A stretch of DNA of 64,000 bases from Microbacterium sp. LWH7-1.2 (GCF_038397755.1 NZ_CP151637.1:1922001-1986000); one strand, 5' to 3'; counted from the first letter of the stretch, positions 55,114-63,324 are shown. Notes: a model not told the origin generated them from the letters alone. Translations and numbers: made by a program.

Positions 55114-55548
55114 TCAGCGGGGGTCCGAGTGGTCCTCATGCCGCGCATCGCGCAGCGGCGACATCAGGATGACGACCCAAGAACCAGACGTGCACCGACA
55201 GCGCGAGCGGCCGGAGCGTCAGGTGCCGATAGGTGTACTGCAGGCCCTCGGCGATGTCGTGCCCGACGTGTCGCCCCGCCGGTCGCGGCTCCGGTCTCGG
55301 CTCGACCACCTTGATCCGCCACTGCAGGAACGCCGCGATGGCGTTGATGAACGCGTCGAAGGCGAACAGGATCGATGGGCCGAGGAGGTTGATCAGCGCG
55401 CCTCCGATGGCCGGCCCTGCGGTCGAAGCCACGGTCTCGCTCTGCCCCAGCCGCGCGTTCGCCATCACGAGCGAGCCTCGCGGAACGAGACGCGGCAACA
55501 GCGGCTGCGCTGCGGAATCCGCGAACAGCGCGAGGATGCTTCCTCCGC
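55114..55548 (-). pseudogene. MFS transporter remnant (EntS-like), truncated and frameshifted
   Basis: On the minus strand the frame from about 55548 reads SILALFADSAAQPLLPRLVP, then LGQSETVASTAGPAIGGALI and LFAFDAFINAIAAFLQWRIK, ending at ALSVHVWFLG. This is helices 4 to 7 of a major facilitator of the EntS/MFS_3 type. There is no start and the first helices are missing. After WFLG the frame shifts and continues as VILMSPLRDARHEDHSDPR to a stop at 55114, which looks like the true C-terminus, so the later helices were deleted. It lies between two direct repeat copies. Confidence 0.8.
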
Positions 55549-55567
55549 TCTTCCTCCCCTCTTGCTC

Positions 55568-55626
55568 CGCTCGTTGAGCGAGCGAGGAACGAGCGAGTCG
55601 AAACGCCCCGAGCCCACGAGCAACCT
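55568..55626. repeat. Dispersed repeat copy downstream of the MFS remnant
   Basis: CGCTCGTTGAGCGAGCGAGG then AACGAGCGAGTCGAAACGCC and CGAGCCCACGAGCAACC. It has a longer spacer with an extra CGAG unit. It lies five bases before the stop of the PLD-helicase gene. Confidence 0.85.
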
Positions 55627-55630
55627 GGCG

Positions 55631-58600
55631 TCAGAGCACGAACTCCGCCATCCACGCGCACCGCGGCTCCGCCACCGTCACCGCCGGCGTCAACGGCTCC
55701 GCCACCGTCTCGATCTGCCGGGGCAGCACCGCCGGGATCAGCGGCTCGATCCGCCCCGGCTGGGCGTGCAGCGGCCCGGCGAGCGCCCACCGCTCCCCCA
55801 CCTGGACCACCGCGAGCGGATGCCCGTCCGCCGTCGCTACTCCGGCCTCACTTCCCAACGAAGCGAGCAGCGCGGCGAGGCTCACCTGCACCTCCGCCTC
55901 CGACGCCTCGCGCGAACGCAGAACCGCGTGGGGTGACCGGAGGTCGGTGCGGTCCGAGCGCCGCAGCAGCGCCCGCAGGTTGGTTCGCATCGCGACGACC
56001 GCGGCCTCGGGGTCGCTGTGCTGCTCCGACAACGCGAGCGCGATCGGCCAGAGTCGAGGGTCTGCGGCGATGAGGGGACGGATGTCGCCGAGCAGACGTT
56101 TCCGCTCACCCTGAAACAGTCGCCGCACCCCGCGGGCGTGACTCAGCACCGAATGAACCTCAGGCAGGTCGCCCGACAGCCGCGCGGCCACCTCGACCGG
56201 CGTGCCGGGCCCCGTCCCCTCCGGAACGTCCGCCACGAGGTTCGCGTACCCGAAGTCCCCGTCCCGCGTGTAGAGGAACACATCGGCCGCGACCTTCCCT
56301 GCCGACCGCGGGGGCAGCACCAGGTCGATCGGCCCCTGCGCCGGCCTCGTCGTAGCGATCGCGCGACTCGTGCCCGTGTTGCTCAGCGCTGTGACCCGCG
56401 CCTGCGTGTTCGTCGTTCGATACGTCAGCTCCAGCCCGACCAGAGGCGACACATCGAAGTCCGCCCGAGACCCCACGATCTCCGCGAACCCCTCCGCCGA
56501 TACGTCCACCCCGCGGGGCCGCGCGTTGATCCCATCCGGCGACGCGAACCCGGCCGCCCGCGCTCTGCGCCAGAGCGGAGGCAGGTGCTCGCGGTGGTGC
56601 TGGGGCTGCAGCATCCGTTCCAGCATCCAGAGCAGTCGACCCAACCCGCGTTCCGGGTGCGGCGAGAGGTGCCACCACGTCAGCCGCCGCGCGAGGTCGC
56701 CGGCGACGGCGGGCGCCCAGGTGGAGGCGTCCGCGTATCCGAGCGCCGCCACCCAGGCGAGGTAGCGGGGCATGTCATCCGCCGCGCGGCGCAGCTCGGC
56801 CATCGAGACGCCCGCCGGCGGGTTCTCGCGGGTGCGAGCGGGGGCGCGCAGCACGAGCTGCGCGGCCGCCATGCAGACGCGCGCGCCGAACCACTCGCCG
56901 GCGCGGGCGAGGACCCGGGGCGACCAGCCGGTCAGCAGCTGGTCGACGTAGTCGGTGTACGTGCGCTCGTTGACGGGCCGTTCGCGCAGCGACGCGACGG
57001 CGGTCGCGACCGTCTGCAGCACCAGCTCTTCGGCTTCGTCGGCGGTGGCCGGCACGGGCAGCGACGTCAACGCGACCAGCAGCGAACCTGCGGAGTCGGT
57101 GTCGATCATGAGGCGCGAGGTCAGCACGCCGATCTCCGTCGGAGCGAGCCGTCCATCGACCTCGGCCGCGAACCCGCGGCCCAGCAGTTCGTCGACCACG
57201 GCGTCGAGGTCGACGGCCTGCCGGTTCTGCGCGAACGCGAGCGTCTGCTCGAACCACGACCGCGCGGTCTCGCGGTCGATCACCGATCCGAGCAGCAGCT
57301 CCGCGAGGATGGCGTCACCGAGCTGCGTCGTGATGCGGCTGTTCGCCGCGTATCCGTCGCTGAGCTTCAGCTTCCAGGCGCCCTCTTCGGTGCGCGGCAC
57401 GAGCATGAATCCGAAGCCCTCGGGCTCCTGCCCCGCCCGGCCGGCCCGCCCGAACATCTGCTGGGCCTGGCTCACCTCGAGCGGCGTCATCCCGAGTTCG
57501 AGGTCGCGGATGATCACGAACTTCGCGGGCGTGTTCACGCCTGTCGACAGCCCCGACGTGGCGACGAGCACGCGCAGCTGCCGCGATCGGAACGCCTCCA
57601 GCGCCCGATTCGCGCGGGGCGCGTCACGGAAATGGATGCCGACACCCCGGCGAAAGCACGCTTCCACGAGCGCGTCCAGCTCGACGCCGTGAAACGGCAC
57701 TCCGGCCGCGCGCGCCGCGGTGCGCAGCACGGCGGCCTTGCTCCCGCAGAATACGACGGCACTGGATGCTGCGCCCCCGTCGCCCGCGGCGGTGCCGAGG
57801 TCGCTGCCGATCAGGCTCCGCAGGAGGGGCACGACCATCTCGTCCTTCGCGGACTCGTACTGCTCGCGCTTGCCCTGCGTCGGCACGTCGTACGGCACCA
57901 GCTGCGTCGTCAGCACCGTCGGCCGCCACGCGGAGCGCACGAGGTCGGCGTGGAACCACGCGGCCAGCTCGTCGGCGTTCGATACCGTCGCCGAGAGCGC
58001 GACGATCCGCGTGCGCCCCTCGGCGACGCGCAGCCGCGCGATGAGCGACTCGAGCGTGGCACCTCGGGTGGGATCACCGACGAGGTGGACCTCGTCGATG
58101 ATGAGGCATCCGATCCGTCCGATGACGTCCTTCAGCGACGCCCGCCGGTACAGCGCCTCGAACTTCTCGGTGGTCGCCACCCACAGCTGCGCCTGCCGCA
58201 CCGCATCGCTCGACATGTTCGTCTCGCCGGTCAACTCGATGGTGCGGATGCCGTGCGCGTTCCACCGCCGCGCGATCTCGGCGACCTCCGCGGCGAGCGC
58301 GCGGGCGGGCAGCAGCCATACCGCGGGCTTCCCGTCCGACACGATGGACCGCAGCGCCGCGACCTCGCCGATCAGCGTCTTGCCCGAGCTTGTGGGCGCG
58401 ACGATCATCACATGCCCGCTCGTCGACAGCACCGCCGGCACCGCCTTCGACTGCAGCGGGTTCAGCCGGTCGAACCTGTCGAGGTACCTCTGCAGGTCGG
58501 GTGGGATGAGGGTGGATGCCGCGGTCCAGGCCTCGTCGCCGTGCACGACCGCGTTCGCATTGTCGATGAGCGAGGTGAAGCCGAGCTCGACGGCGTCGAC

Positions 58601-59008
58601 CATCGCGGGGTCGGTGTGCAAGAACCCGGAGTTCTGGTTGCGACCGGTCTCGGACGCCGTGAAGTTCATCGAGTGCGTGATCGCGACGTCGTCGGCGAGC
58701 AGTTCCTTCTCGTGGATGTACCGCACGGGCACGATCGGCACGTCAGCGCTTCGGAGTTCGCGGATGATGGCGTCGTTCGAGGATTCGGGCCGGCAAAGCA
58801 CCTTGACGTCGACGCCTCGCCGGTGGGCCGCGAGCACAGATTCGAGGAGGAGGCGCGCGACGGGCGACGCATCCCACCACGGCACCTTGACCCACACGCG
58901 AGTGCGGGCGGACGAGATGGCGTCGATGAGCGCGACGAGCAGGTCGGCACCCTCGCCGTAGTTCGACAGCCGCCGCGGCTCCCCCGCCGGCTTCACGTGC
59001 TCCCCCAT
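55631..59008 (-). CDS. PLD-nuclease/Ski2-like SF2 helicase fusion protein
   Basis: 1125 residues from the ATG at 59008. Residues 15-165 form a phospholipase-D-type nuclease half: H99-x-K101-x4-D106 in IHEKELLAD, then SMNFTAS at 113-119. A helicase of the Ski2/Brr2-like SF2 group follows: LNPLQSKAVPAVL, Walker A APTSSGKT (204-211), DEVH (305-308), LSATVSNADELAAWF, VATSGLSTGVNTPAKFVIIRD and QMFGRAGRAGQEPEGFG. The last 450 residues have no motif I recognise. One HKD motif per chain implies a dimer. PLD-plus-helicase pairs occur in antiphage systems such as DISARM, but I do not recognise this exact fusion. No methylase or partner gene is next to it. Confidence 0.82.
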   Translation of the reverse strand: MGEHVKPAGEPRRLSNYGEGADLLVALIDAISSARTRVWVKVPWWDASPVARLLLESVLAAHRRGVDVKVLCRPESSNDAIIRELRSADVPIVPVRYIHEKELLADDVAITHSMNFTASETGRNQNSGFLHTDPAMVDAVELGFTSLIDNANAVVHGDEAWTAASTLIPPDLQRYLDRFDRLNPLQSKAVPAVLSTSGHVMIVAPTSSGKTLIGEVAALRSIVSDGKPAVWLLPARALAAEVAEIARRWNAHGIRTIELTGETNMSSDAVRQAQLWVATTEKFEALYRRASLKDVIGRIGCLIIDEVHLVGDPTRGATLESLIARLRVAEGRTRIVALSATVSNADELAAWFHADLVRSAWRPTVLTTQLVPYDVPTQGKREQYESAKDEMVVPLLRSLIGSDLGTAAGDGGAASSAVVFCGSKAAVLRTAARAAGVPFHGVELDALVEACFRRGVGIHFRDAPRANRALEAFRSRQLRVLVATSGLSTGVNTPAKFVIIRDLELGMTPLEVSQAQQMFGRAGRAGQEPEGFGFMLVPRTEEGAWKLKLSDGYAANSRITTQLGDAILAELLLGSVIDRETARSWFEQTLAFAQNRQAVDLDAVVDELLGRGFAAEVDGRLAPTEIGVLTSRLMIDTDSAGSLLVALTSLPVPATADEAEELVLQTVATAVASLRERPVNERTYTDYVDQLLTGWSPRVLARAGEWFGARVCMAAAQLVLRAPARTRENPPAGVSMAELRRAADDMPRYLAWVAALGYADASTWAPAVAGDLARRLTWWHLSPHPERGLGRLLWMLERMLQPQHHREHLPPLWRRARAAGFASPDGINARPRGVDVSAEGFAEIVGSRADFDVSPLVGLELTYRTTNTQARVTALSNTGTSRAIATTRPAQGPIDLVLPPRSAGKVAADVFLYTRDGDFGYANLVADVPEGTGPGTPVEVAARLSGDLPEVHSVLSHARGVRRLFQGERKRLLGDIRPLIAADPRLWPIALALSEQHSDPEAAVVAMRTNLRALLRRSDRTDLRSPHAVLRSREASEAEVQVSLAALLASLGSEAGVATADGHPLAVVQVGERWALAGPLHAQPGRIEPLIPAVLPRQIETVAEPLTPAVTVAEPRCAWMAEFVL

Positions 59009-59048
59009 GTCCGGGCCAGCGTACCCGTGCACGCGGACACCGGTTTTC

Positions 59049-59152
59049 GGTCGTTGAGCGAGCGAAGCGAGTCGACACGCCCCCTCCCCGCCCCAAGTGA
59101 TCGGTCGTTGAGCGAGCGAAGCGAGTCGAAACGCCCCGAGCCTCCGAGCAAC
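59049..59152. repeat. Two direct copies of the dispersed repeat upstream of the PLD-helicase gene
   Basis: Two copies (about 59049-59082 and 59103-59152) in the same orientation, CGTTGAGCGAGCGAAGCGAG then TCGA(A/C)ACGCC; the second has the longer GAGCCTCCGAGCAACC extension. They lie in the promoter side of the helicase gene. Confidence 0.85.
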
Positions 59153-59241
59153 CGCACCCCGCAGCATCCCATCCAATTCCCCCCTCACTCCGAACAACCC
59201 TCACAGCACGGCAGATCGCCGCTGGGAAAGAGAGGTCTCTC

Positions 59242-59649
59242 ATGGGCTCGTCACCGAACCGCATCGTCGCCACGGTCTTCGGCGCCGTCTACCTCCTCGT
59301 CGGCCTTCTCGGGTTCTTCGTCACCGGCCCCGTCATCTTCATCGCGACCGAGGGCGGGCTGCTCCTGGGCATCTTCGAGGTCAACCCGCTGCACAACGTC
59401 GCGCACCTGCTCATCGGGGCGGCGCTGCTGATCGCCGGCATCGCCGGCTCGCGCCCGGCCAAGATCGTGAACATCACGGTCGGCGCCGCGTACCTGCTGC
59501 TGGGTGTCGTCGGCTTCTTCCTCGTCGGGACGCCGGCGAACATCCTCGCGCTCAACGCGCCCGACCACTTCCTGCACCTCGCCAGCGCCATCGTGCTGCT
59601 CGGCGTAGGCCTGGCCGCCGAGCGGTCGCCGCGAGTCGCGACGGCGTGA
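59242..59649 (+). CDS. DUF4383 membrane protein
   Basis: 135 residues with four transmembrane helices: VATVFGAVYLLVGLLGFFVTGP, then HNVAHLLIGAALLIAGIAG, KIVNITVGAAYLLLGVVGFF and DHFLHLASAIVLLGVGL. The NPLHNVAHLLIG and DHFLHL motifs are the recognised marks of DUF4383. A GAGAGG site precedes the ATG. It overlaps the next membrane-protein gene by four bases. Function unknown. Confidence 0.9.
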   Translation: MGSSPNRIVATVFGAVYLLVGLLGFFVTGPVIFIATEGGLLLGIFEVNPLHNVAHLLIGAALLIAGIAGSRPAKIVNITVGAAYLLLGVVGFFLVGTPANILALNAPDHFLHLASAIVLLGVGLAAERSPRVATA

Positions 59650-60176
59650 CGATGGTTCAGGCACCCACGACGGGGCGCGTCAGCCGCGCCCCGTCGTGGG
59701 TGCCCGTCGCCGCGTGGGGCTTCGGGCTCGTCGCCGTCGGGCTCGGGGCCGCGGCGATGGTCGCCGTGCAGGCCGACGCGCTCTCGCGGGTGCTTGGCGC
59801 ACTGTCCGTCGCGGTCGGGCTGGGTGCGCTGGGGTGGGGCGCTACGAGTCTCTCCCTCAACCGGACGCCGACGCCGCGAGCAGCCGTCGCCGCCCTGTTC
59901 GTCGGAATGGGTGTCGCGGTGGCGCTCCTCGCGACCGCGCCGGGGCGCGCGAGCATTTTCGCGGTGGCGCTGCTGCTCGGGCTCGGAGCCACGGTTGCGT
60001 GCGGCACAATTCGGGGCACGCGGCATCCGTCCGCGCGGTCGAGCCTTTGGGGTCTGATCGGTTCAGCGGCGCTGGTCACGCTCGTCGTGGTGCCCGCGCT
60101 CGGCGTGTGTCAGGGCGCCGCGCTGCTCGACGCCGACGGGGCCGTGCTCCCCGTCGTCACCCACGACGGACATTGA
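59646..60176 (+). CDS. Hypothetical membrane protein coupled to the DUF4383 gene
   Basis: 176 residues from the GTG at 59646, which overlaps the DUF4383 stop (GTGA); an ATG at 59652 is also possible. Five hydrophobic segments: VPVAAWGFGLVAVGLGAAAM, then LSRVLGALSVAVGLGALGWGA, AAVAALFVGMGVAVALLA, IFAVALLLGLGATVAC and LWGLIGSAALVTLVVVPAL. No known family. Translational coupling suggests a joint role with DUF4383. Confidence 0.75.
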   Translation: MTMVQAPTTGRVSRAPSWVPVAAWGFGLVAVGLGAAAMVAVQADALSRVLGALSVAVGLGALGWGATSLSLNRTPTPRAAVAALFVGMGVAVALLATAPGRASIFAVALLLGLGATVACGTIRGTRHPSARSSLWGLIGSAALVTLVVVPALGVCQGAALLDADGAVLPVVTHDGH

Positions 60177-60293
60177 CGGCTCTTCGGACCGTCTGTGGGT
60201 GATGGGTTAGGCCGTCGGCGCGAGGAGCATGCGGAGCCGGTAGTTGCCGCTGCTGCGGTGCCGCGGCGAGGCGTGGTGCAGGCGCGAGGAGCT

Positions 60294-60770
60294 CTAGTGC
60301 GCGGCTCTCGTCGTCTCCTGTCCCGTACCCGCGCTACCGGTCAGCGAGGCGACCATGCTTCTCAGCGCGGACCGCGCCACATCTTGCTCTTGCGGCGTCA
60401 TCGCCCGCAGCATCTTGGCCTCAACCGATCGGACGGCGGTGCTCGCCTCGTCCAGACGCTGCCGGCCGAGTGCGGTGAGCTCCGCAGGCAGCACCCTCCC
60501 CACTCTCGCCTCCACTGGTCTCGTGACGGATCCGTCCTGCTCGAGGGATTGCAGCAGCACGTTCATCGACTGGCGCGTCACGAACGCTCCTCGCGCAAGC
60601 TCGGAGTTCGACAAGCCCGGTCGCTGTGCCAGCAGTTCGAGGCAGGAGTAGTGGGTCACCGTCATCCCGAGGGGCCGCAGCACAGCCTCCATGGCCGAAC
60701 GGAGTGCGCTGGATGCCTCTTTCAGCAGGTAGCCGAGGGATGTTTCGAGGTCGATCACATCTTGACTCAT
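60294..60770 (-). CDS. MarR-family transcriptional regulator
   Basis: 158 residues from the ATG at 60770. DNA-binding part: THYSCLELLAQRPGLSNSELARGAFVTRQSMNVLLQSLEQDGSVTRP and a short wing EARVGRVLPAELTALG. The palindrome TGTCAGAAGTCTGACA covers its own start codon, so it should repress itself tightly. It is divergent from the VOC protein gene and likely controls it. The C-terminus is short. Confidence 0.93.
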   Translation of the reverse strand: MSQDVIDLETSLGYLLKEASSALRSAMEAVLRPLGMTVTHYSCLELLAQRPGLSNSELARGAFVTRQSMNVLLQSLEQDGSVTRPVEARVGRVLPAELTALGRQRLDEASTAVRSVEAKMLRAMTPQEQDVARSALRSMVASLTGSAGTGQETTRAAH

Positions 60771-60810
60771 GTCAGAAGTCTGACATAGGGTAGTTGTCAG
60801 TTGTTTGACA
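60769..60810. promoter_or_regulatory. Two MarR operators TGTCA-N6-TGACA between MarR and VOC genes
   Basis: TGTCAGAAGTCTGACA (60770-60785, with one more pair at each end) and TGTCAGTTGTTTGACA (60795-60810) share the rule TGTCA, six bases, TGACA. The first spans the MarR start codon; the second is close to the VOC promoter. Their centres are 25 bases apart. Confidence 0.75.
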
Positions 60811-60824
60811 TTCAGGAGTAAAGC

Positions 60825-61193
60825 ATGCCGGTCACCGGTCCCGATTTCGTCTCCCTGCAGGTCCGCGACCTCGATGCGTCGCAGGCGTTCTACGAGCAGT
60901 ACCTCGGCCTCGTGCACTCACCGGCGGGACCGCCTCACGCCGTCGTCTTCGACACGGTTCCGATCACATTCGCCCTGCGCGATATCACGCCGGGAACCGA
61001 CCTCGTGTCGGCCACTCGCCCGGGCATCGGCGCAGCGATCTGGCTCCACGCGACCGACGCGCAGTCGATCCACGACGCTCTCGCCGACGCAGGCCACACG
61101 ATCGTGTCGGCGCCCATCGACGGCCCGTTCGGCCGCACGTTCACCTTCGCAGACCTTGACGGCTACCACGTCACGATCCATGACCAGGCGTAG
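60825..61193 (+). CDS. VOC/glyoxalase-fold protein
   Basis: 122 residues; CAGGAG lies ahead of the ATG. VSLQVRDLDASQAFYEQYLG is the VOC first module, and GRTFTFADLDGYHVTIHDQA the last. Only parts of the usual metal ligands are kept (the first-module His is replaced by Val/Ser), so activity is uncertain. Small VOC proteins of this type often give antibiotic resistance or oxidise/isomerise small molecules, and MarR control suits a response to a toxic compound. Confidence 0.9.
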   Translation: MPVTGPDFVSLQVRDLDASQAFYEQYLGLVHSPAGPPHAVVFDTVPITFALRDITPGTDLVSATRPGIGAAIWLHATDAQSIHDALADAGHTIVSAPIDGPFGRTFTFADLDGYHVTIHDQA

Positions 61194-61326
61194 AACATGA
61201 CGAAGTCGGACCGTTCAGACCCGACTCGTTCCATCGTCGCGTCGATCGTCCCGCAGTTGAGGATCGTTGATTCCCGCCCCACCCGATGGCCGAGGAGCCA
61301 CACTGACGGATGCCGCGACTGCCGCC

Positions 61327-61350
61327 GTGACGCGGCTCGCGCCGCGTCAC
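61327..61350. terminator. Hairpin downstream of the VOC gene
   Basis: A nine-base perfect stem (GTGACGCGG with CCGCGTCAC) with a six-base loop, about 130 bases after the VOC stop. No T tract. It also lies 70 bases before the tRNA-like gene and could mark a boundary. Confidence 0.5.
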
Positions 61351-61421
61351 ATCTCGTCATGACCCGACACGCTCAGACACTCACACGCGGACCACCCACG
61401 CGGCGTCTAGCGTGGTGACAT

Positions 61422-61497
61422 CGCGGCGATCCGGGCGGTCCCGGGCACCGGCTCATACCCGGCAGCGTTGCGGGTTCGACTCCCCTCGCCGCGTCCA
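61422..61497 (+). tRNA. tRNA-like gene with CAT anticodon (tRNA-Met type), unusual D-arm
   Basis: Exactly 76 bases. Acceptor CGCGGCG pairs fully with CGCCGCG, followed by T and an encoded CCA. The anticodon loop is CTCATAC (CAT at 61454-61456) on an ACCGG/CCGGC stem with four pairs. The T-arm GCGGGTTCGACTCCCCT has three pairs plus one wobble and a proper TTCGA loop. The D-arm is odd: CCGG stems with a six-base loop, and positions 8 and 14 are not T and A. It may be a divergent tRNA carried by a mobile element, or a decaying one. Confidence 0.6.
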
Positions 61498-61881
61498 ATC
61501 CGGGAGGACCGCGTCCCCTTGGAAACGCTGGCATCGCGCCCCTCGGCGTCACGGCTGCCGCCGGTCTCGACACAACTTGGACACAGCTGCAGAACGACCT
61601 CGCCGCTCCCGCGCGACCGAGCGGCAGCAACTCGCTCAGCGCTCGGAACCGGACCGCCACGCGCTCCTGCCACTCGCCGGTGCAGGAAGAGGCGTGATCC
61701 CCGTGCCTCACCGGCGCCCCGCGCAAGGCACGTTTGGCGTTCCGCACCCGCGCGGACCAGCGGGCAGGGTAAACGAGCGTCTCGCTCTTCATTTGCAGAA
61801 AGCTGCGGTCTCGCAGAGCCGACCTGGCGCCGCGCGACCGGCGTCCGCGCAGTGACGGACCGCAACCGGGCGCGTTCGCGG
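61498..61881. other. Non-coding stretch between the tRNA-like gene and recombinase remnant
   Basis: 384 bases in which no reading frame looks like a protein: open frames exist on both strands but have Arg/Ser/Pro-rich, low-information sequence with no start signals. I see no repeat of the tRNA 3' end here and no clear attachment site. It is probably decayed element DNA. Confidence 0.5.
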
Positions 61882-62486
61882 TTAGAAGACGTGTGCCTCG
61901 CAGAAAGCGAGGTACATCTCGCGGCGGTGCAGGAGCTCGCGGTAGACAGTTGCGCGGTACCCCGAACAGTTCGGCGATCTCGGTCTGGGAGTACTCGCCT
62001 CGGTCGTAGATTTCGAAGAGGAGCTTGCGCTGGGCTTTGGAGAGCTTGGGCTGCTTTCCCTTCAGTCTCCCCTTCGCACGCGCGACGGCCATCCCTTCCT
62101 TCGTTCGCATGCTGATGAGATCTCCTTCGAACTCGGCGACCATGGCGAGCACGTTAAACATCAGCCGCCCGACGGGATCGGTGGGGTCATAGCGGCTTCC
62201 GCCGGGACTGAGCGCTACTCCCTTCGTGGTGAGCTCATCCGCGATGCCCCGCATCCCTGAGCGATCGAGCGAGCCGATCGAGTTTGGTGACGACGAGAGT
62301 GTCCCCACCGCGCACCGCGGCGAGAGCTTCCCGCAGCCCCGGTCGGGCGCGGTTCGTACCGGTCATTCCGTGATCCACATAGATGTGTGCGTCTCGAACA
62401 CCCACCCGCAGGAGAGCGTCTCGCTGGGCAGTGAGGTCTTGATCGGTGGTCGAGACCCTGGAGTAGCCAATCTGTATTCCACCCAT
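61882..62486 (-). pseudogene. Serine recombinase (resolvase/invertase family) with two frameshifts
   Basis: The N-terminus is intact: GIQIGYSRVSTTDQDLTAQR with the catalytic Ser, then IYVDHGMTGTNRARPGL and VVTKLDRLARSLRDA. Near 62247-62254 the frame slips by one base, and the product continues as RGIADELTTKGVALS, DPVGRLMFNVLAMVAEFEGD and AKGRLKGKQPKLSKAQRKLL. A second slip near 61960-61970 is needed to reach VYREL, HRREMYLAF and a TAA at 61882. Joined, the three parts give about 200 residues, normal for this family. As written it would be inactive unless the shifts are sequencing errors. Confidence 0.85.
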
Positions 62487-62626
62487 GTCCCCAGCGTCCT
62501 CCGGCGCAATCGGCCACCTTCAGTGCAGGTGCCCTTGTGCTCCGCCGTGGACCGACCGACGTGCGCTGAACGACCGGCAGTCGCGCCGACGCATTCGCTC
62601 CCGTTCGCCCGCGTATGCTCGGCCGC

Positions 62627-62797
62627 ATGACCGACAACGCGTTCAAACCTGGAGACGACGTCTTCACCCAGGGCGCACGCGGCACTGTGATCGACGTCCG
62701 GGCAACTCCGTCCGGCAAGTGGGTCTTCGGTGTCGAGGACGCCAACGGGACGGTCGACTACTACACCGCTAGGGCTCTCCGGTCGGCGTCGAGCTAG
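62627..62797 (+). CDS. Small SH3-like hypothetical protein (56 aa)
   Basis: 56 residues from the ATG at 62627; a TTG-type start at 62615 is possible. FKPGDDVFTQGARGTVIDVR and GKWVFGVEDANGTVDYYTAR have the strand-turn-strand look of a small SH3-like or KOW-type barrel (GD.V...G.GTV). No membrane segment. It is divergent from the recombinase remnant. Such small proteins are common near actinobacterial mobile elements. Function unknown. Confidence 0.55.
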   Translation: MTDNAFKPGDDVFTQGARGTVIDVRATPSGKWVFGVEDANGTVDYYTARALRSASS

Positions 62798-63105
62798 CGT
62801 CGGCCTCAGACCTCCGTCGAAGGAGGATGCCTCGCAGGACAGGGCTTGAGGCTAGCGCGGATGGAATCGAGTCATCCACACAAAGAAGAAGCCCCGACTG
62901 TTACCACACAGCCGGGGCGAGACGAATGAGAAGTTCGCCTATCCTGCCCAGAGTACCGCGCGCACCTGGGAGGTGACTGGCGCCGACACCGATCAATTGG
63001 GTCTGAACGCTCTATCCAGCCGACCGACAAGGGACCCTCCACCGAACGAGGAGGCTACGGGTTCAAGTCCCGCTACTCGGCCGCCGTCGGCGCGGTCGAG
63101 GATCC
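62798..63105. other. Intergenic stretch with a hairpin and tRNA-like fragments, no gene
   Basis: About 308 bases. The first half holds the terminator-like hairpin at 62891-62918. Around 63010-63080 are a GCTCTATCCAGC segment (complement of a D-arm) and GGGTTCAAGTCCCGC (a T-arm in the other direction), which do not fit one tRNA and look like rearranged fragments. No open frame of note. Confidence 0.5.
62891..62918 (-). terminator. Rho-independent-like terminator on the minus strand
   Basis: Stem GCCCCG/CGGGGC plus CTGT/ACAG with one mismatch between them, loop TACCAC. On the minus strand it is followed by TTCTTCTTTG, one of the few T-rich tails in the window. It would end transcription of the small minus-strand gene at 63106-63324. 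Confidence 0.6.
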
Positions 63106-63324
63106 TCACTCGGCCAGGTAGCCCGTGCGCGGGTCGATCTCAGACAGGAACGCGCGGATCTCGGAGCGGATCTGCTCGTCTGTGAAGGCTGTGGCGCTCG
63201 ATCCTCCTATCGAGAATCCGTAGCTCGCGTTCGGGCCGCTAACCCAGGTGTGGTGGATTGAGTTGTCATCTCTCACAACGTCGAACTCCTCACCGTCGAC
63301 GACGAATCGCACTGGTTCGGTCAC
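63106..63324 (-). CDS. Small hypothetical protein (72 aa)
   Basis: 72 residues starting at a GTG. It begins TEPVRFVVDGEEFDVVRDDN, a compact beta-rich start, then SGPNASYGFSIGGSS and DEQIRSEIRAFLSEIDPRTG at the C-terminus. It is acidic and soluble, with no known motif. A terminator-like hairpin lies about 190 bases downstream. The composition is clearly protein-like, with less GC at third positions than its neighbours. Confidence 0.55.
   Translation of the reverse strand: MTEPVRFVVDGEEFDVVRDDNSIHHTWVSGPNASYGFSIGGSSATAFTDEQIRSEIRAFLSEIDPRTGYLAE

Noticed and set aside
55136..55498. A 120-codon ORF as a real small membrane protein
   Set aside because: The sequence is the middle of an MFS transporter, with in-frame family sequence upstream of the apparent start and a shifted C-terminus downstream. 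It is a pseudogene.
62985..63085. Possible second tRNA
   Set aside because: A D-arm-like segment (on the minus strand) and a T-arm-like segment (on the plus strand) cannot be combined in one cloverleaf; no acceptor stem pairs. Kept only as rearranged fragments.
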